A stretch of DNA of 64,000 bases from CAZGSN01 sp964371655 (GTDB taxonomy: Bacteria; Desulfobacterota; Binatia; HRBIN30): positions 31,552-95,551 of the forward strand of contig CAYJOD010000017.1 in the NCBI GenBank assembly GCA_964371655.1. The letters are read 5' to 3'. Position numbers and translations under genes: made by a program. Positions 15,387-22,816 of this stretch are shown in pieces (the first letter of the stretch is position 1; each line of letters opens with the position of its first letter). Below the pieces are notes generated by a model. The model searched no databases. It saw only the letters and a list, made by a program, of their open reading frames with translations, and was not told where the DNA came from.

Positions 15387-17060
15387 TTGGCAGAGTACGT
15401 TTTCACCTTACACAAGCTTCGCAAAGCCGTGGCCCCGGATCGGGTGCTGCTCGATGACATTACCCTGGCGTTTTTCCCCGGTGCCAAGATCGGCGTGCTC
15501 GGAGCCAACGGCGCCGGCAAGAGCACGCTGCTGAAGATCATGGCCGGTGTCGATCACGAGTACACTGGTGAGGCGCGTCCGGCCGAGGGTCTGCGCATCG
15601 GCCACTTGCCGCAAGAGCCACAACTCGATCCGAGCAAGACGGTGCTCGATATTGTCGAGGAGGGGGTGGCGGAGATTCGCAGCCTGTTGCACCGCTTCGA
15701 CGACATCAGCGCCAAGCTCGGTGAGCCGATGGACGACGACGCGATGCAGAAGCTGCTCGACGAGCAGGGGCGCGTGCAGGACCAGATCGACGCCGCCAAT
15801 GCTTGGGAGCTCGACCGCACCCTCGACATCGCCATGGATGCGCTGCGACTACCGCCGGGCGATGCCAACGTGGCCACCCTGTCGGGCGGCGAGAAGCGCC
15901 GCGTCGCGCTCTGCCGTCTGCTCTTGCAGAAGCCCGACATGCTCCTACTCGACGAGCCGACGAATCATCTCGACGCCGAATCGGTGGCGTGGCTCGAACA
16001 CTTCCTGCACGACTACCCGGGCACCGTCGTCGCGGTCACGCACGATCGCTACTTCCTCGACAACATCGCCGGGTGGATCCTCGAGCTCGATCGCGGCCGC
16101 GGCTTCCCTTTCAAAGGGAACTACTCGATGTGGCTCGAGCAGAAGCAGGAGCGCATGGCGCACGAGGAGAAGCAGGCGTCGGCCAAGCAGCGCACGTTGC
16201 AGCGTGAGCTGGAGTGGATTCGACTGTCGCCGCGCGCGCGCCAGGCCAAGTCGAAAGCGCGCATCACCGCCTACGAGCAGCTACGAGCCGAGGAGGAAGA
16301 GCGGCTGCCCGAGACCGTCGAGATCGCCATTCCACCCGGGCCGCGCCTCGGCGACGGCGTCGCCGAGGCCGAGCATCTGTGCAAGGGCTACGGCGAGCGC
16401 TTGCTCATCGACGACCTTTCCTTCGCCCTTCCACCCGGCGGTATCGTCGGTGTGATCGGTGCCAACGGCGCCGGCAAGACCACCCTCTTCCGCATGATCA
16501 TCGGCAAAGAGAAGCCGGACTCAGGCTCCCTCAAGCTCGGCGATACCGTCGCCCTCGCCTACGTCGATCAGGACCGCGACGCGCTCGATGCAAAGAAGAA
16601 CGTGTGGGAAGAAATCAGCGCGGGCCAAGACCGGATCAAGATCGGCAAACGCGAGATTGCCTCACGTGCCTATGTTGCGTCGTTCGGGTTCAAAGGCAGC
16701 GATCAGCAAAAGAAAGTCGGGCTACTGTCGGGCGGCGAGCGCAATCGCCTGCATCTCGCCAAGCTGCTGACCAGCGGCGGCAACGTCCTTCTGCTCGACG
16801 AGCCGACCAACGATCTCGACGTCGACACCCTGCGCGCGCTCGAAGATGCCCTGCTCGGCTTCTCCGGCTGCGTCGTTGTCATCTCGCACGATCGCTGGTT
16901 CCTCAATCGTATCGCCACCCATATGCTCGCCTTCGAAGGCGACAGCCACGTCGAGTGGTTTGCGGGGAACTACGAGGACTACGAGGTGGACTACAGACGC
17001 CGCAAGGGTGTCGACGCGCAGCAGCCGCACCGCATCCGCTTCAAGCCGCTGATGCACTAG
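15387..17060 (+). CDS. ettA: energy-dependent translational throttle protein EttA (ABC-F ATPase)
   Basis: 557 residues, the EttA length. Two ABC ATPase domains in tandem: Walker A GANGAGKST and GANGAGKTT, signatures LSGGEKRRVAL and LSGGERNRLHLAK, Walker B LLLDEPTNHLD and LLLDEPTNDLD. Between them is the arm/linker with EKQASAKQRTLQRELEWIR and ARQAKSKARITAYEQL, typical of EttA. It binds the ribosomal E site and gates elongation according to ATP level. The start is TTG at 15387, nine bases after GAGGAG. It is a single gene, with no membrane subunits nearby. Confidence 0.95.
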   Translation: MAEYVFTLHKLRKAVAPDRVLLDDITLAFFPGAKIGVLGANGAGKSTLLKIMAGVDHEYTGEARPAEGLRIGHLPQEPQLDPSKTVLDIVEEGVAEIRSLLHRFDDISAKLGEPMDDDAMQKLLDEQGRVQDQIDAANAWELDRTLDIAMDALRLPPGDANVATLSGGEKRRVALCRLLLQKPDMLLLDEPTNHLDAESVAWLEHFLHDYPGTVVAVTHDRYFLDNIAGWILELDRGRGFPFKGNYSMWLEQKQERMAHEEKQASAKQRTLQRELEWIRLSPRARQAKSKARITAYEQLRAEEEERLPETVEIAIPPGPRLGDGVAEAEHLCKGYGERLLIDDLSFALPPGGIVGVIGANGAGKTTLFRMIIGKEKPDSGSLKLGDTVALAYVDQDRDALDAKKNVWEEISAGQDRIKIGKREIASRAYVASFGFKGSDQQKKVGLLSGGERNRLHLAKLLTSGGNVLLLDEPTNDLDVDTLRALEDALLGFSGCVVVISHDRWFLNRIATHMLAFEGDSHVEWFAGNYEDYEVDYRRRKGVDAQQPHRIRFKPLMH

Positions 17061-17107
17061 AGATGCCGGACGTCGTCGTAAATTCGGGAGCCCGCGGTCG
17101 TCGCGAC

Positions 17108-17200
17108 CCCCACCCTAACCCTCCCCCGTGCCGGAAGCGGCACAGGGGAGGGGCGCTTGTTTTCCCTCACCCGTGCTGGATGCGGCACAAGGGAGGGGAG
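17108..17200. repeat. two tandem CCCTC-type hairpins
   Basis: CCCTCCCCCGTGCC / GGCACAGGGGAGGG at about 17120-17153 and CCCTCACCCGTGC / GGCACAAGGGAGGGG at about 17164-17200. They are REP-like hairpins between ettA and rnhA. Confidence 0.75.
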
Positions 17201-17217
17201 CCGATCCTCCAAGGCTG

Positions 17218-17961
17218 ATGTCTGAGCGTCCGATCATCGCCTACGCCGACGGCAGCTCGCTCGGCAATCCCGGACCCGGGGGTTGGGGTGTCGTCGTCGT
17301 TACCCCTGACGACCAGGTCGTCGAGCTCGGTGGCGCGGCGGCGTACACGACCAACAATCGCATGGAGATGATGGCGGCCATCGAGGTCCTCGTGCAGATC
17401 CAACCGACTGCCGGGCCGGTCGAGCTGCGCACCGATTCGGCCTACGTCATCAACGGCATCACCAAGTGGGTGCACGCCTGGCGCAAACGCGGCTGGCGTA
17501 CGATCGACGGCAACGACGTATCGAATCGCGATCTATGGGAAAGCCTGGCGCGCCTGAGCGGCGAGCGCGGCCTCTCCAATCGGGTCACGTGGCGACACGT
17601 GCGTGGCCATTCGGGAGAGCCGGGCAACGAACGCGTCGACGCCATCGCCACCGGATTCGCCGCCGGTACGCCTCCCGATCTCTACGCCGGATCCCTCGCC
17701 GCCTACCTCGTGCCCATCTTGTCGGAAGCGGCGGCGGACGACTCGCGGCCGAGGCCACGCAGCAAATCGCGTAGCTCGGCCAAAGCCTACTCCTACCTCA
17801 GCCTGGTCGGCGGCGAGCTCAAGCGCCATGCGACGTGGGCGGAGTGTGAGAGCCGCGTCAAAGGCACCTCCGGAGCCAAGTTCAAGAAAGCCACCAGCGC
17901 CGACGACGAAGCGGCGATCCTGCGTTCGTGGGGGCTCGATCCGAATTCGTGCGTTCGCTAA
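17218..17961 (+). CDS. rnhA: ribonuclease HI with C-terminal viroplasmin-like domain
   Basis: 247 residues, longer than the usual 150-160. Residues 1-150 are RNase HI: YADGSSLGNPGPGGWG (first catalytic Asp), NNRMEMMAAIEVL (Glu), LRTDSAYVINGITKW (Asp) and RHVRGHSGEPGNERVDAIA (His and last Asp). It cleaves RNA in RNA-DNA hybrids. After an Arg/Ser-rich linker comes YSYLSLVGGELKRHATWAEC with GTSGAKFKKATSADDE (about 187-243), which matches the viroplasmin/RNase H1 hybrid-binding type domain. In eukaryotic RNase H1 this domain is at the N-terminus, so the order is reversed here. The ATG at 17218 begins the family similarity. Confidence 0.92.
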   Translation: MSERPIIAYADGSSLGNPGPGGWGVVVVTPDDQVVELGGAAAYTTNNRMEMMAAIEVLVQIQPTAGPVELRTDSAYVINGITKWVHAWRKRGWRTIDGNDVSNRDLWESLARLSGERGLSNRVTWRHVRGHSGEPGNERVDAIATGFAAGTPPDLYAGSLAAYLVPILSEAAADDSRPRPRSKSRSSAKAYSYLSLVGGELKRHATWAECESRVKGTSGAKFKKATSADDEAAILRSWGLDPNSCVR

Positions 17962-17983
17962 CCCGCATTTCTCACCAAGACCT

Positions 17984-18133
17984 CACCGCAGAGACGCAGA
18001 GGCGCGGAGAAGACGATCGTCGGAAAGAATTGAACATCCGCCCAAATAGCGAAGTACACGGAATCGATCCGGCCAAAATCACGACTCCTTCGAACCCCCA
18101 AAGGCTTTCTCTGCGTCTCGGCGCCTCTGCGGT
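17984..18133. repeat. CGCAGAG-type inverted repeat
   Basis: Left arm CACCGCAGAGACGCAGAGGC continuing to GAAG (17984-18012), right arm CTTTCTCTGCGTCTCG continuing to CTGCGGT (18105-18133). It is the same type as the inner hairpin at 2892-2996. It lies between the convergent rnhA and permease genes. Confidence 0.85.
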
Positions 18134-18145
18134 AAGAAATCCAGG

Positions 18146-19384
18146 CTAACCGGAGCCGGGGTCCGCCGACCCGCTCAGAGAGCCCAGCCCCATCGCCGGT
18201 CCTGGTCGGCGTTCCGCCCATGCCGCCACCCACGGCAACAGGCACAATGCGGGGAATGACAGAACGAATGTGAACGCGAAGTAGCTGGCGTAGCCGAGGT
18301 GGGTCGCACCGAGGCCGCTGAAGGCGCCGGCGACGTTGCGGGTGAGCGCAAAGATTGCGGATAGCAGCGCATACTCCGTCGCCGCTTGCTGTTTGTCGCA
18401 GATACGCATGAGGAAGGCGAGAAACGCCGCGGTGCCGAGGCCGCCGGTAAAGCTCTCGCACAAAGACGCGCTGTAGAGCGCCGCGCGTCCCATGTCGAGC
18501 TGCGCCACCGCCGCATAGCCGAGGTTGGATAGAGCCTGCACCAATCCCAACAACAGAAGCGAGCGCATGATGCCCCAGCGCGTGGTGAGAACGCCGCCGA
18601 GCAACGCACCGAGCACACTCGCGGCGACTCCGAAGGAAGTGGAAATCAACCCGATCTCTTCGACACTGAGGCCACGATCGACCCAGAACGGCTTCACCAT
18701 CGGACCCATCGCGCTATCGCCGAGCTTGTAGGTGAGAACGAACAGAAAGATCAGCGCCGCGCCCGGACGCCGCAGCCAATCGAGAAGCGGTCCGAACCAC
18801 TGCCGCGGCTCGCTCTCCGGCTGCGCCGCCTCGGTACGCGGGCTGCGCCAGATCGCCACGGCGAGAGCCGCGACGACAATCGCGGCAACCTGGAACACGA
18901 TGGCCCAGCCGAACCATCCGGCAAGAATGACCAGTCCGCCGCCACCGACGATCAGCGCGGCGCGATACGCCGAGACGCGTACGCCGTTGCCGACCCCTTC
19001 CTCGCCGTCGGCCAGCAGACCAATCGTGTAGGCATCGATGGCCACGTCCTGCGTTGCCGACGCGATCGTGAGCACGAGCAGCAACGCCCACAGCGCGCCA
19101 CCTGGTTGCGTGGGCGAAAACAACGGCAGACACGCGAGAGCGAGAGCGATGACCAGCAAGGCGGAAACGATCCATTGCTGGCGCGTGCCGAAGCGGTCGA
19201 CGAGCGGAGACCACAAGACCTTCAGGGTCCACGGCGCCCCGAGCATGCTCATCATGCCGATCTCGGTGAGCGACACCCCGTGCGCGCGAAAGTACACCGG
19301 CAAGTTGTCGATGACGATGCCGAACGGAAAGCCCTCGGCGAAGTACAGGATCGAGATCCAGAAGAGCTTGCGGCGCAGAGGCAT
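18146..19384 (-). CDS. AmpG-like permease (MFS, PAT family)
   Basis: 412 residues with about 12 hydrophobic segments. The N-terminus LFWISILYFAEGFPFGIV and the block GAPWTLKVLWSPLVDRFG are typical of the AmpG/PAT branch of the MFS, which carries muropeptides or acetyl-CoA inward. ASATQDVAIDAYTIGLL matches the conserved QD-A-DA motif. AmpG-type transport of anhydro-muropeptides from the periplasm would fit, but the substrate is not certain. The ATG at 19384 is chosen because upstream codons fall in repeat DNA. Confidence 0.85.
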   Translation of the reverse strand: MPLRRKLFWISILYFAEGFPFGIVIDNLPVYFRAHGVSLTEIGMMSMLGAPWTLKVLWSPLVDRFGTRQQWIVSALLVIALALACLPLFSPTQPGGALWALLLVLTIASATQDVAIDAYTIGLLADGEEGVGNGVRVSAYRAALIVGGGGLVILAGWFGWAIVFQVAAIVVAALAVAIWRSPRTEAAQPESEPRQWFGPLLDWLRRPGAALIFLFVLTYKLGDSAMGPMVKPFWVDRGLSVEEIGLISTSFGVAASVLGALLGGVLTTRWGIMRSLLLLGLVQALSNLGYAAVAQLDMGRAALYSASLCESFTGGLGTAAFLAFLMRICDKQQAATEYALLSAIFALTRNVAGAFSGLGATHLGYASYFAFTFVLSFPALCLLPWVAAWAERRPGPAMGLGSLSGSADPGSG

Positions 19385-19759
19385 GGACGGGAAAGACAAC
19401 AGATTCCGGAGGCTCAGACAAGCGTTGATCACCGGCGCAGGCTGAAGTCCTGCGCCTACAGCTCGCGTTCGCGGGCTCTTCTGAAATGTAGGCGCAGGAC
19501 GGCTTTGCACATAATGTCCGTTGTCATCCTTATTGCCCGTGCCCTTGTCGTTGCCCTTGCCATTCTGGCTGGTGTTTCCGGAAGGGCACGGGCAAGGGCA
19601 ACGGCAGGGGCAAGGGTTTATTTGCAAAGCCGCGCAGGACTTCAGCCTGCGCCGCAAGCTTGATCTCCGTGCGCGACGCCTCCGCCGTCGGTCTCGACGC
19701 GGGCGGGTGATCCCGGCTTGCTGATGTGCCGACATCCCAGTACAAAGTCGCCGACTGCT
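19385..19759. repeat. three-level nested palindrome between permease and response regulator
   Basis: Outer arms GCGCAGGCTGAAGTCCTGCGC (split: GCGCAGGCTGAAG-TCCTGCGC, 19436-19456) and its complement (19632-19652). Within them AGGCGCAGGACGGCTTTGCA (about 19490) faces TGCAAAGCCGCGC (about 19622). Innermost, GCCCGTGCCCTTGTCGTTGC (from 19534) faces the GGGCACGGGCAAGGGCAACG arm (from 19584). The remaining bases up to 19759 show no gene. Confidence 0.85.
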
Positions 19760-21154
19760 ATGCCGACAATCTTGATCCTCGAAGATGAAGCGCTGCTGGC
19801 GCGAACCCTCGCCAAGACCTTTGAGCGTCAGGGTTTCGAAGCGCACCAGGCCGACTCTGTCGCCGCGGCCAAGCGCATCGCCAGCGAGACCTCCGTCGAC
19901 ATCGCGTTGCTGGACCTGCGGCTCCCCGACGGTAGCGGTTTGGACATGCTCGATCACCTGATCACCGCCGATCCGAACATCGCGGTGATCATGATGACGG
20001 CGCACGGCTCGGTGCGCGAGGCGGTCGACGCCATGCAGCGCGGCGCCCGCGATTTCGCGCAGAAGCCGTTTGAGCTCGATGAAATCCAGCTCAAGGTTGC
20101 AAACGCCATGCGCGGCGCCCGCCAGCGCCGTGAGATCTCCTACTACCGCGCGCGCGAGACCGCGGCGGGCACGATCCTCGGTGCCTCGCAGGCGGCCGAG
20201 CGCTTGCGGGCGTTAGTGGCACGCATCGGCAAGATGACCGCCGGACCCGGCAGCCCGGCGCCGACGGTGCTGCTGTTGGGAGAGACGGGTAGCGGCAAGG
20301 GGCATATCGCACGCGCCCTCCACGCCGCGAGCGGCCGCCGTGATGGACCGTTCATCGAGGTGAATTGCACCGCCCTGCCCGAGAATCTGATCGAGGCGGA
20401 GCTCTTCGGTTACGAGAAAGGCGCCTTCACCGACGCCAAGACGGCGCGCGCCGGTCTGTTCGAGACCGCCGAAGGCGGAACCCTGTTCCTCGATGAGATC
20501 GGGCACGTCTCCGCGGCCTTGCAGGCGAAGTTCCTCAAAGTGATCGAGGACAAGAGCGTGCGCCGCATCGGCGCCAACACGACGCGGCGCATCGACGTGC
20601 AAATCATCGCCGCGACCAATCGCGATCTCGATGCCGCGGTGCGCCTGGGTGAATTTCGCAACGATCTGTTTCAGCGTCTCTGCGTCGCCGTGATTCGTAT
20701 CCCGCCTCTGCGCGAACGCGAAGGGGATCCGGTGCAGCTGGCGCGGACGCTGCTCACCGACACCTGCAAACGCTACGGCATGCCGGCCCGGGCGCTGTCG
20801 GCATCAGCCGACACCGCGATCGCTCAGTACGGTTGGCCGGGCAACGTACGCGAGCTGGCCAACGCCATGGAGCGGGTCGTCCTCTTCTCGGATCGCGACC
20901 CGGTGCAACCAGAGGATCTGGGACTGCCGAGCACCGCCACCGGCGACACGCGCATTGCCGTCGCTCCGACCGGTGCGGTTGAGATCGACTTCCCAGACAG
21001 CGGCATCTCACTGGAAGCCGTCGAGCGCGCCCTGATCGAACGCGCCTTGGAGAAGGCCTCGGGAAATCGCAGCGCCGCCGCCCGCCTATTGGGGATCTCG
21101 CGCGACACCTTGCGTTATCGCATGGAGAAGTTCGCTCTCGGCGACGAAGGATAG
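19760..21154 (+). CDS. sigma-54-dependent response regulator (NtrC family)
   Basis: 464 residues in three parts. Receiver domain 1-120 with phospho-acceptor Asp in LLDLRLPDGSG and MMTAHGSV; AAA+ domain with Walker A GETGSGKG, ELFGYEKGAFTDA, Walker B GGTLFLDEIGH and the WPGNVRELANAM block; C-terminal Fis-type helix-turn-helix (GNRSAAARLLGISRDTLRYRM). It should activate sigma-54 promoters on phosphorylation. Oddity: the loop that contacts sigma-54 reads GAFTDA rather than GAFTGA. The ATG at 19760 begins the receiver domain. The histidine kinase two genes away (22817) is a candidate partner. Confidence 0.93.
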   Translation: MPTILILEDEALLARTLAKTFERQGFEAHQADSVAAAKRIASETSVDIALLDLRLPDGSGLDMLDHLITADPNIAVIMMTAHGSVREAVDAMQRGARDFAQKPFELDEIQLKVANAMRGARQRREISYYRARETAAGTILGASQAAERLRALVARIGKMTAGPGSPAPTVLLLGETGSGKGHIARALHAASGRRDGPFIEVNCTALPENLIEAELFGYEKGAFTDAKTARAGLFETAEGGTLFLDEIGHVSAALQAKFLKVIEDKSVRRIGANTTRRIDVQIIAATNRDLDAAVRLGEFRNDLFQRLCVAVIRIPPLREREGDPVQLARTLLTDTCKRYGMPARALSASADTAIAQYGWPGNVRELANAMERVVLFSDRDPVQPEDLGLPSTATGDTRIAVAPTGAVEIDFPDSGISLEAVERALIERALEKASGNRSAAARLLGISRDTLRYRMEKFALGDEG

Positions 21155-21221
21155 ATGCACATCATGCCGTGCCTCTACGAAGGAGATTGGGGATTCGCAG
21201 TAGGTTCGCTGTGCGATTGAT

Positions 21222-21307
21222 CACGCGTGGGCAAAGCCCACCCTACCAGAGCGATCAAACGGTGCGCGATGCAGAGTGAACAGTAGGGTGGGCTTTGCCC
21301 ACGCGTG
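21222..21307. repeat. perfect 25-bp inverted repeat overlapping the 3' end of lnt
   Basis: Arms at 21222-21246 (CACGCGTGGGCAAAGCCC...) and 21283-21307 are exact complements; the loop is 36 bases. The right arm and loop encode the last 17 residues of Lnt, whose stop is at 21255. Confidence 0.92.
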
Positions 21308-22751
21308 TCTTGTTCTCGGTGATAAGCTGGACGCCGAGCGCGACCAGGACGAACACGATGCACGCGGCAGCGAAGACATCGCCATGCAGCGAGTAGAATG
21401 ACACACCCGCACCCACCGGCACGGCTACCAGCCGCGCCACCGACTGTTTGCTCGGAAGACGCAAGATCTCGCGGCCGTTTGGATCGACGACGGCGCTGAC
21501 GCCGCTATTCGTGACCCGCACCAGACTCATGTGGTTTTCGACGGCGCGAAACTTCGCCGCTTGAAAGTGCTGCTCCGGCCCAGCGCCGGACTCGAACCAC
21601 GAGTCGTTCGACAGATTCACCAGAACCCCTGCCCCATTGCGCGCGACTTCCGTTCCCAGCCCCGCATAGATCGCCTCGTAACAGATCAGCACCCCGGTCG
21701 GCGTCGAGGCCAATGGGAAGATCCCAACATGATCGCCGGCTAGATAGGGACCGTCTTGGCGACGCAACGGCGTCGACTCGACAAACGGCAGCAACACGCG
21801 CTTGTCGTACACCGTTTCCAACCCGCTCGCGCGTAGGAGGTACGCGGAGTTGAAGATTGCGGCGACTCCTTCCATTCCGGAGGCACGCGGCGCACCGAAC
21901 AAGAGGCTCGCATCGTGAACCCTGAGGACCTCGCGGGGTGCCACCAGCAGCGGTGCATTCTCGGCCGGGAAGAAGCCGACGGCATTCTCGGGCCAAACCA
22001 GCAGCGCCTGTGGCGGCAAGTCGAGCGCCGCGCTCAGATCCAAATAGGTTTGCAGATGACGCGCGAAGAAACGTGGATCGCCGCGCTCCACGTTGGGTAA
22101 CGCTCCTTGCACAAGACCAATCGGCACGACGGCGGCGTCGTGGACCGACGTCTGCAGGCGCCAGGACCCGTAGGCGAGGACGAGCACGACGGCGAGAGCT
22201 GCGGCGGCGAGCGGACGCCACGACCGACGCACGTCCGCAAGCGCCGCCGCGGTCCACGCCAGCAGAAAGCTCAAGCCGTAGATACCGGTCAGATCGCACA
22301 CCTGCATCAAGATCGGAATGTCTTGCGACTGCCCGAGCTGCGCCCATGGGTTCCCGGAGAACAGCTGTGCACGCGCATACTCGATCGTGACGAATAGGGC
22401 GGCGAGAAACAGCGGCCGCGGCTTCCGCCGTACGGTCGCGGCGAGCCCGAAGAGCATGAAGTAGACACTGACGAAGGCCTGGTTGATGGCAACCGTGAAC
22501 AGAGCTGCGGCAAGCGGCGACAGGGCGAAGTAGTCGTTCGCGGCGTGGTACATCCAATAGCCGGTCACCCCGAGCGCGCCGATCGTGCCCGCCACCCAAC
22601 CGAGCCATAGGCCTTGCCGCGGCGTGGCGCCGCGCAGAGCGACGATGAGCGGCGTCAGCGCCAACCAGCCAATTGCCGCGTACGAGAATGGCGGGTAGAG
22701 CAGCGTCAGCAGCACCCCGCAAAGGAGAGACAGGCAGATCCGGAGCAACAT
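21255..22751 (-). CDS. lnt: apolipoprotein N-acyltransferase
   Basis: 498 residues. Lnt adds the third acyl chain to lipoproteins at the periplasmic face of the inner membrane, a Gram-negative trait. The first half has about six membrane segments; the second is a nitrilase-type domain with the catalytic triad Glu (LLVWPENAVGF), Lys (VYDKRVLLPF) and Cys (GVLICYEAIY), plus NLSNDSWF and AAKFRAVE-RA-like NHMSLVRVTNSGVSA. One membrane segment near the C-terminus follows. The last residues (TRVGKAHPTVHSASRTV) come from a palindromic repeat. The ATG at 22751 diverges from the histidine kinase at 22817. Confidence 0.95.
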   Translation of the reverse strand: MLLRICLSLLCGVLLTLLYPPFSYAAIGWLALTPLIVALRGATPRQGLWLGWVAGTIGALGVTGYWMYHAANDYFALSPLAAALFTVAINQAFVSVYFMLFGLAATVRRKPRPLFLAALFVTIEYARAQLFSGNPWAQLGQSQDIPILMQVCDLTGIYGLSFLLAWTAAALADVRRSWRPLAAAALAVVLVLAYGSWRLQTSVHDAAVVPIGLVQGALPNVERGDPRFFARHLQTYLDLSAALDLPPQALLVWPENAVGFFPAENAPLLVAPREVLRVHDASLLFGAPRASGMEGVAAIFNSAYLLRASGLETVYDKRVLLPFVESTPLRRQDGPYLAGDHVGIFPLASTPTGVLICYEAIYAGLGTEVARNGAGVLVNLSNDSWFESGAGPEQHFQAAKFRAVENHMSLVRVTNSGVSAVVDPNGREILRLPSKQSVARLVAVPVGAGVSFYSLHGDVFAAACIVFVLVALGVQLITENKTRVGKAHPTVHSASRTV

Positions 22752-22816
22752 CGTCGAGACGGCTTTGCGCTAGTCGCAATGGTTTGCAATACCACGCGCA
22801 CGTTCTAGGCTCACGC

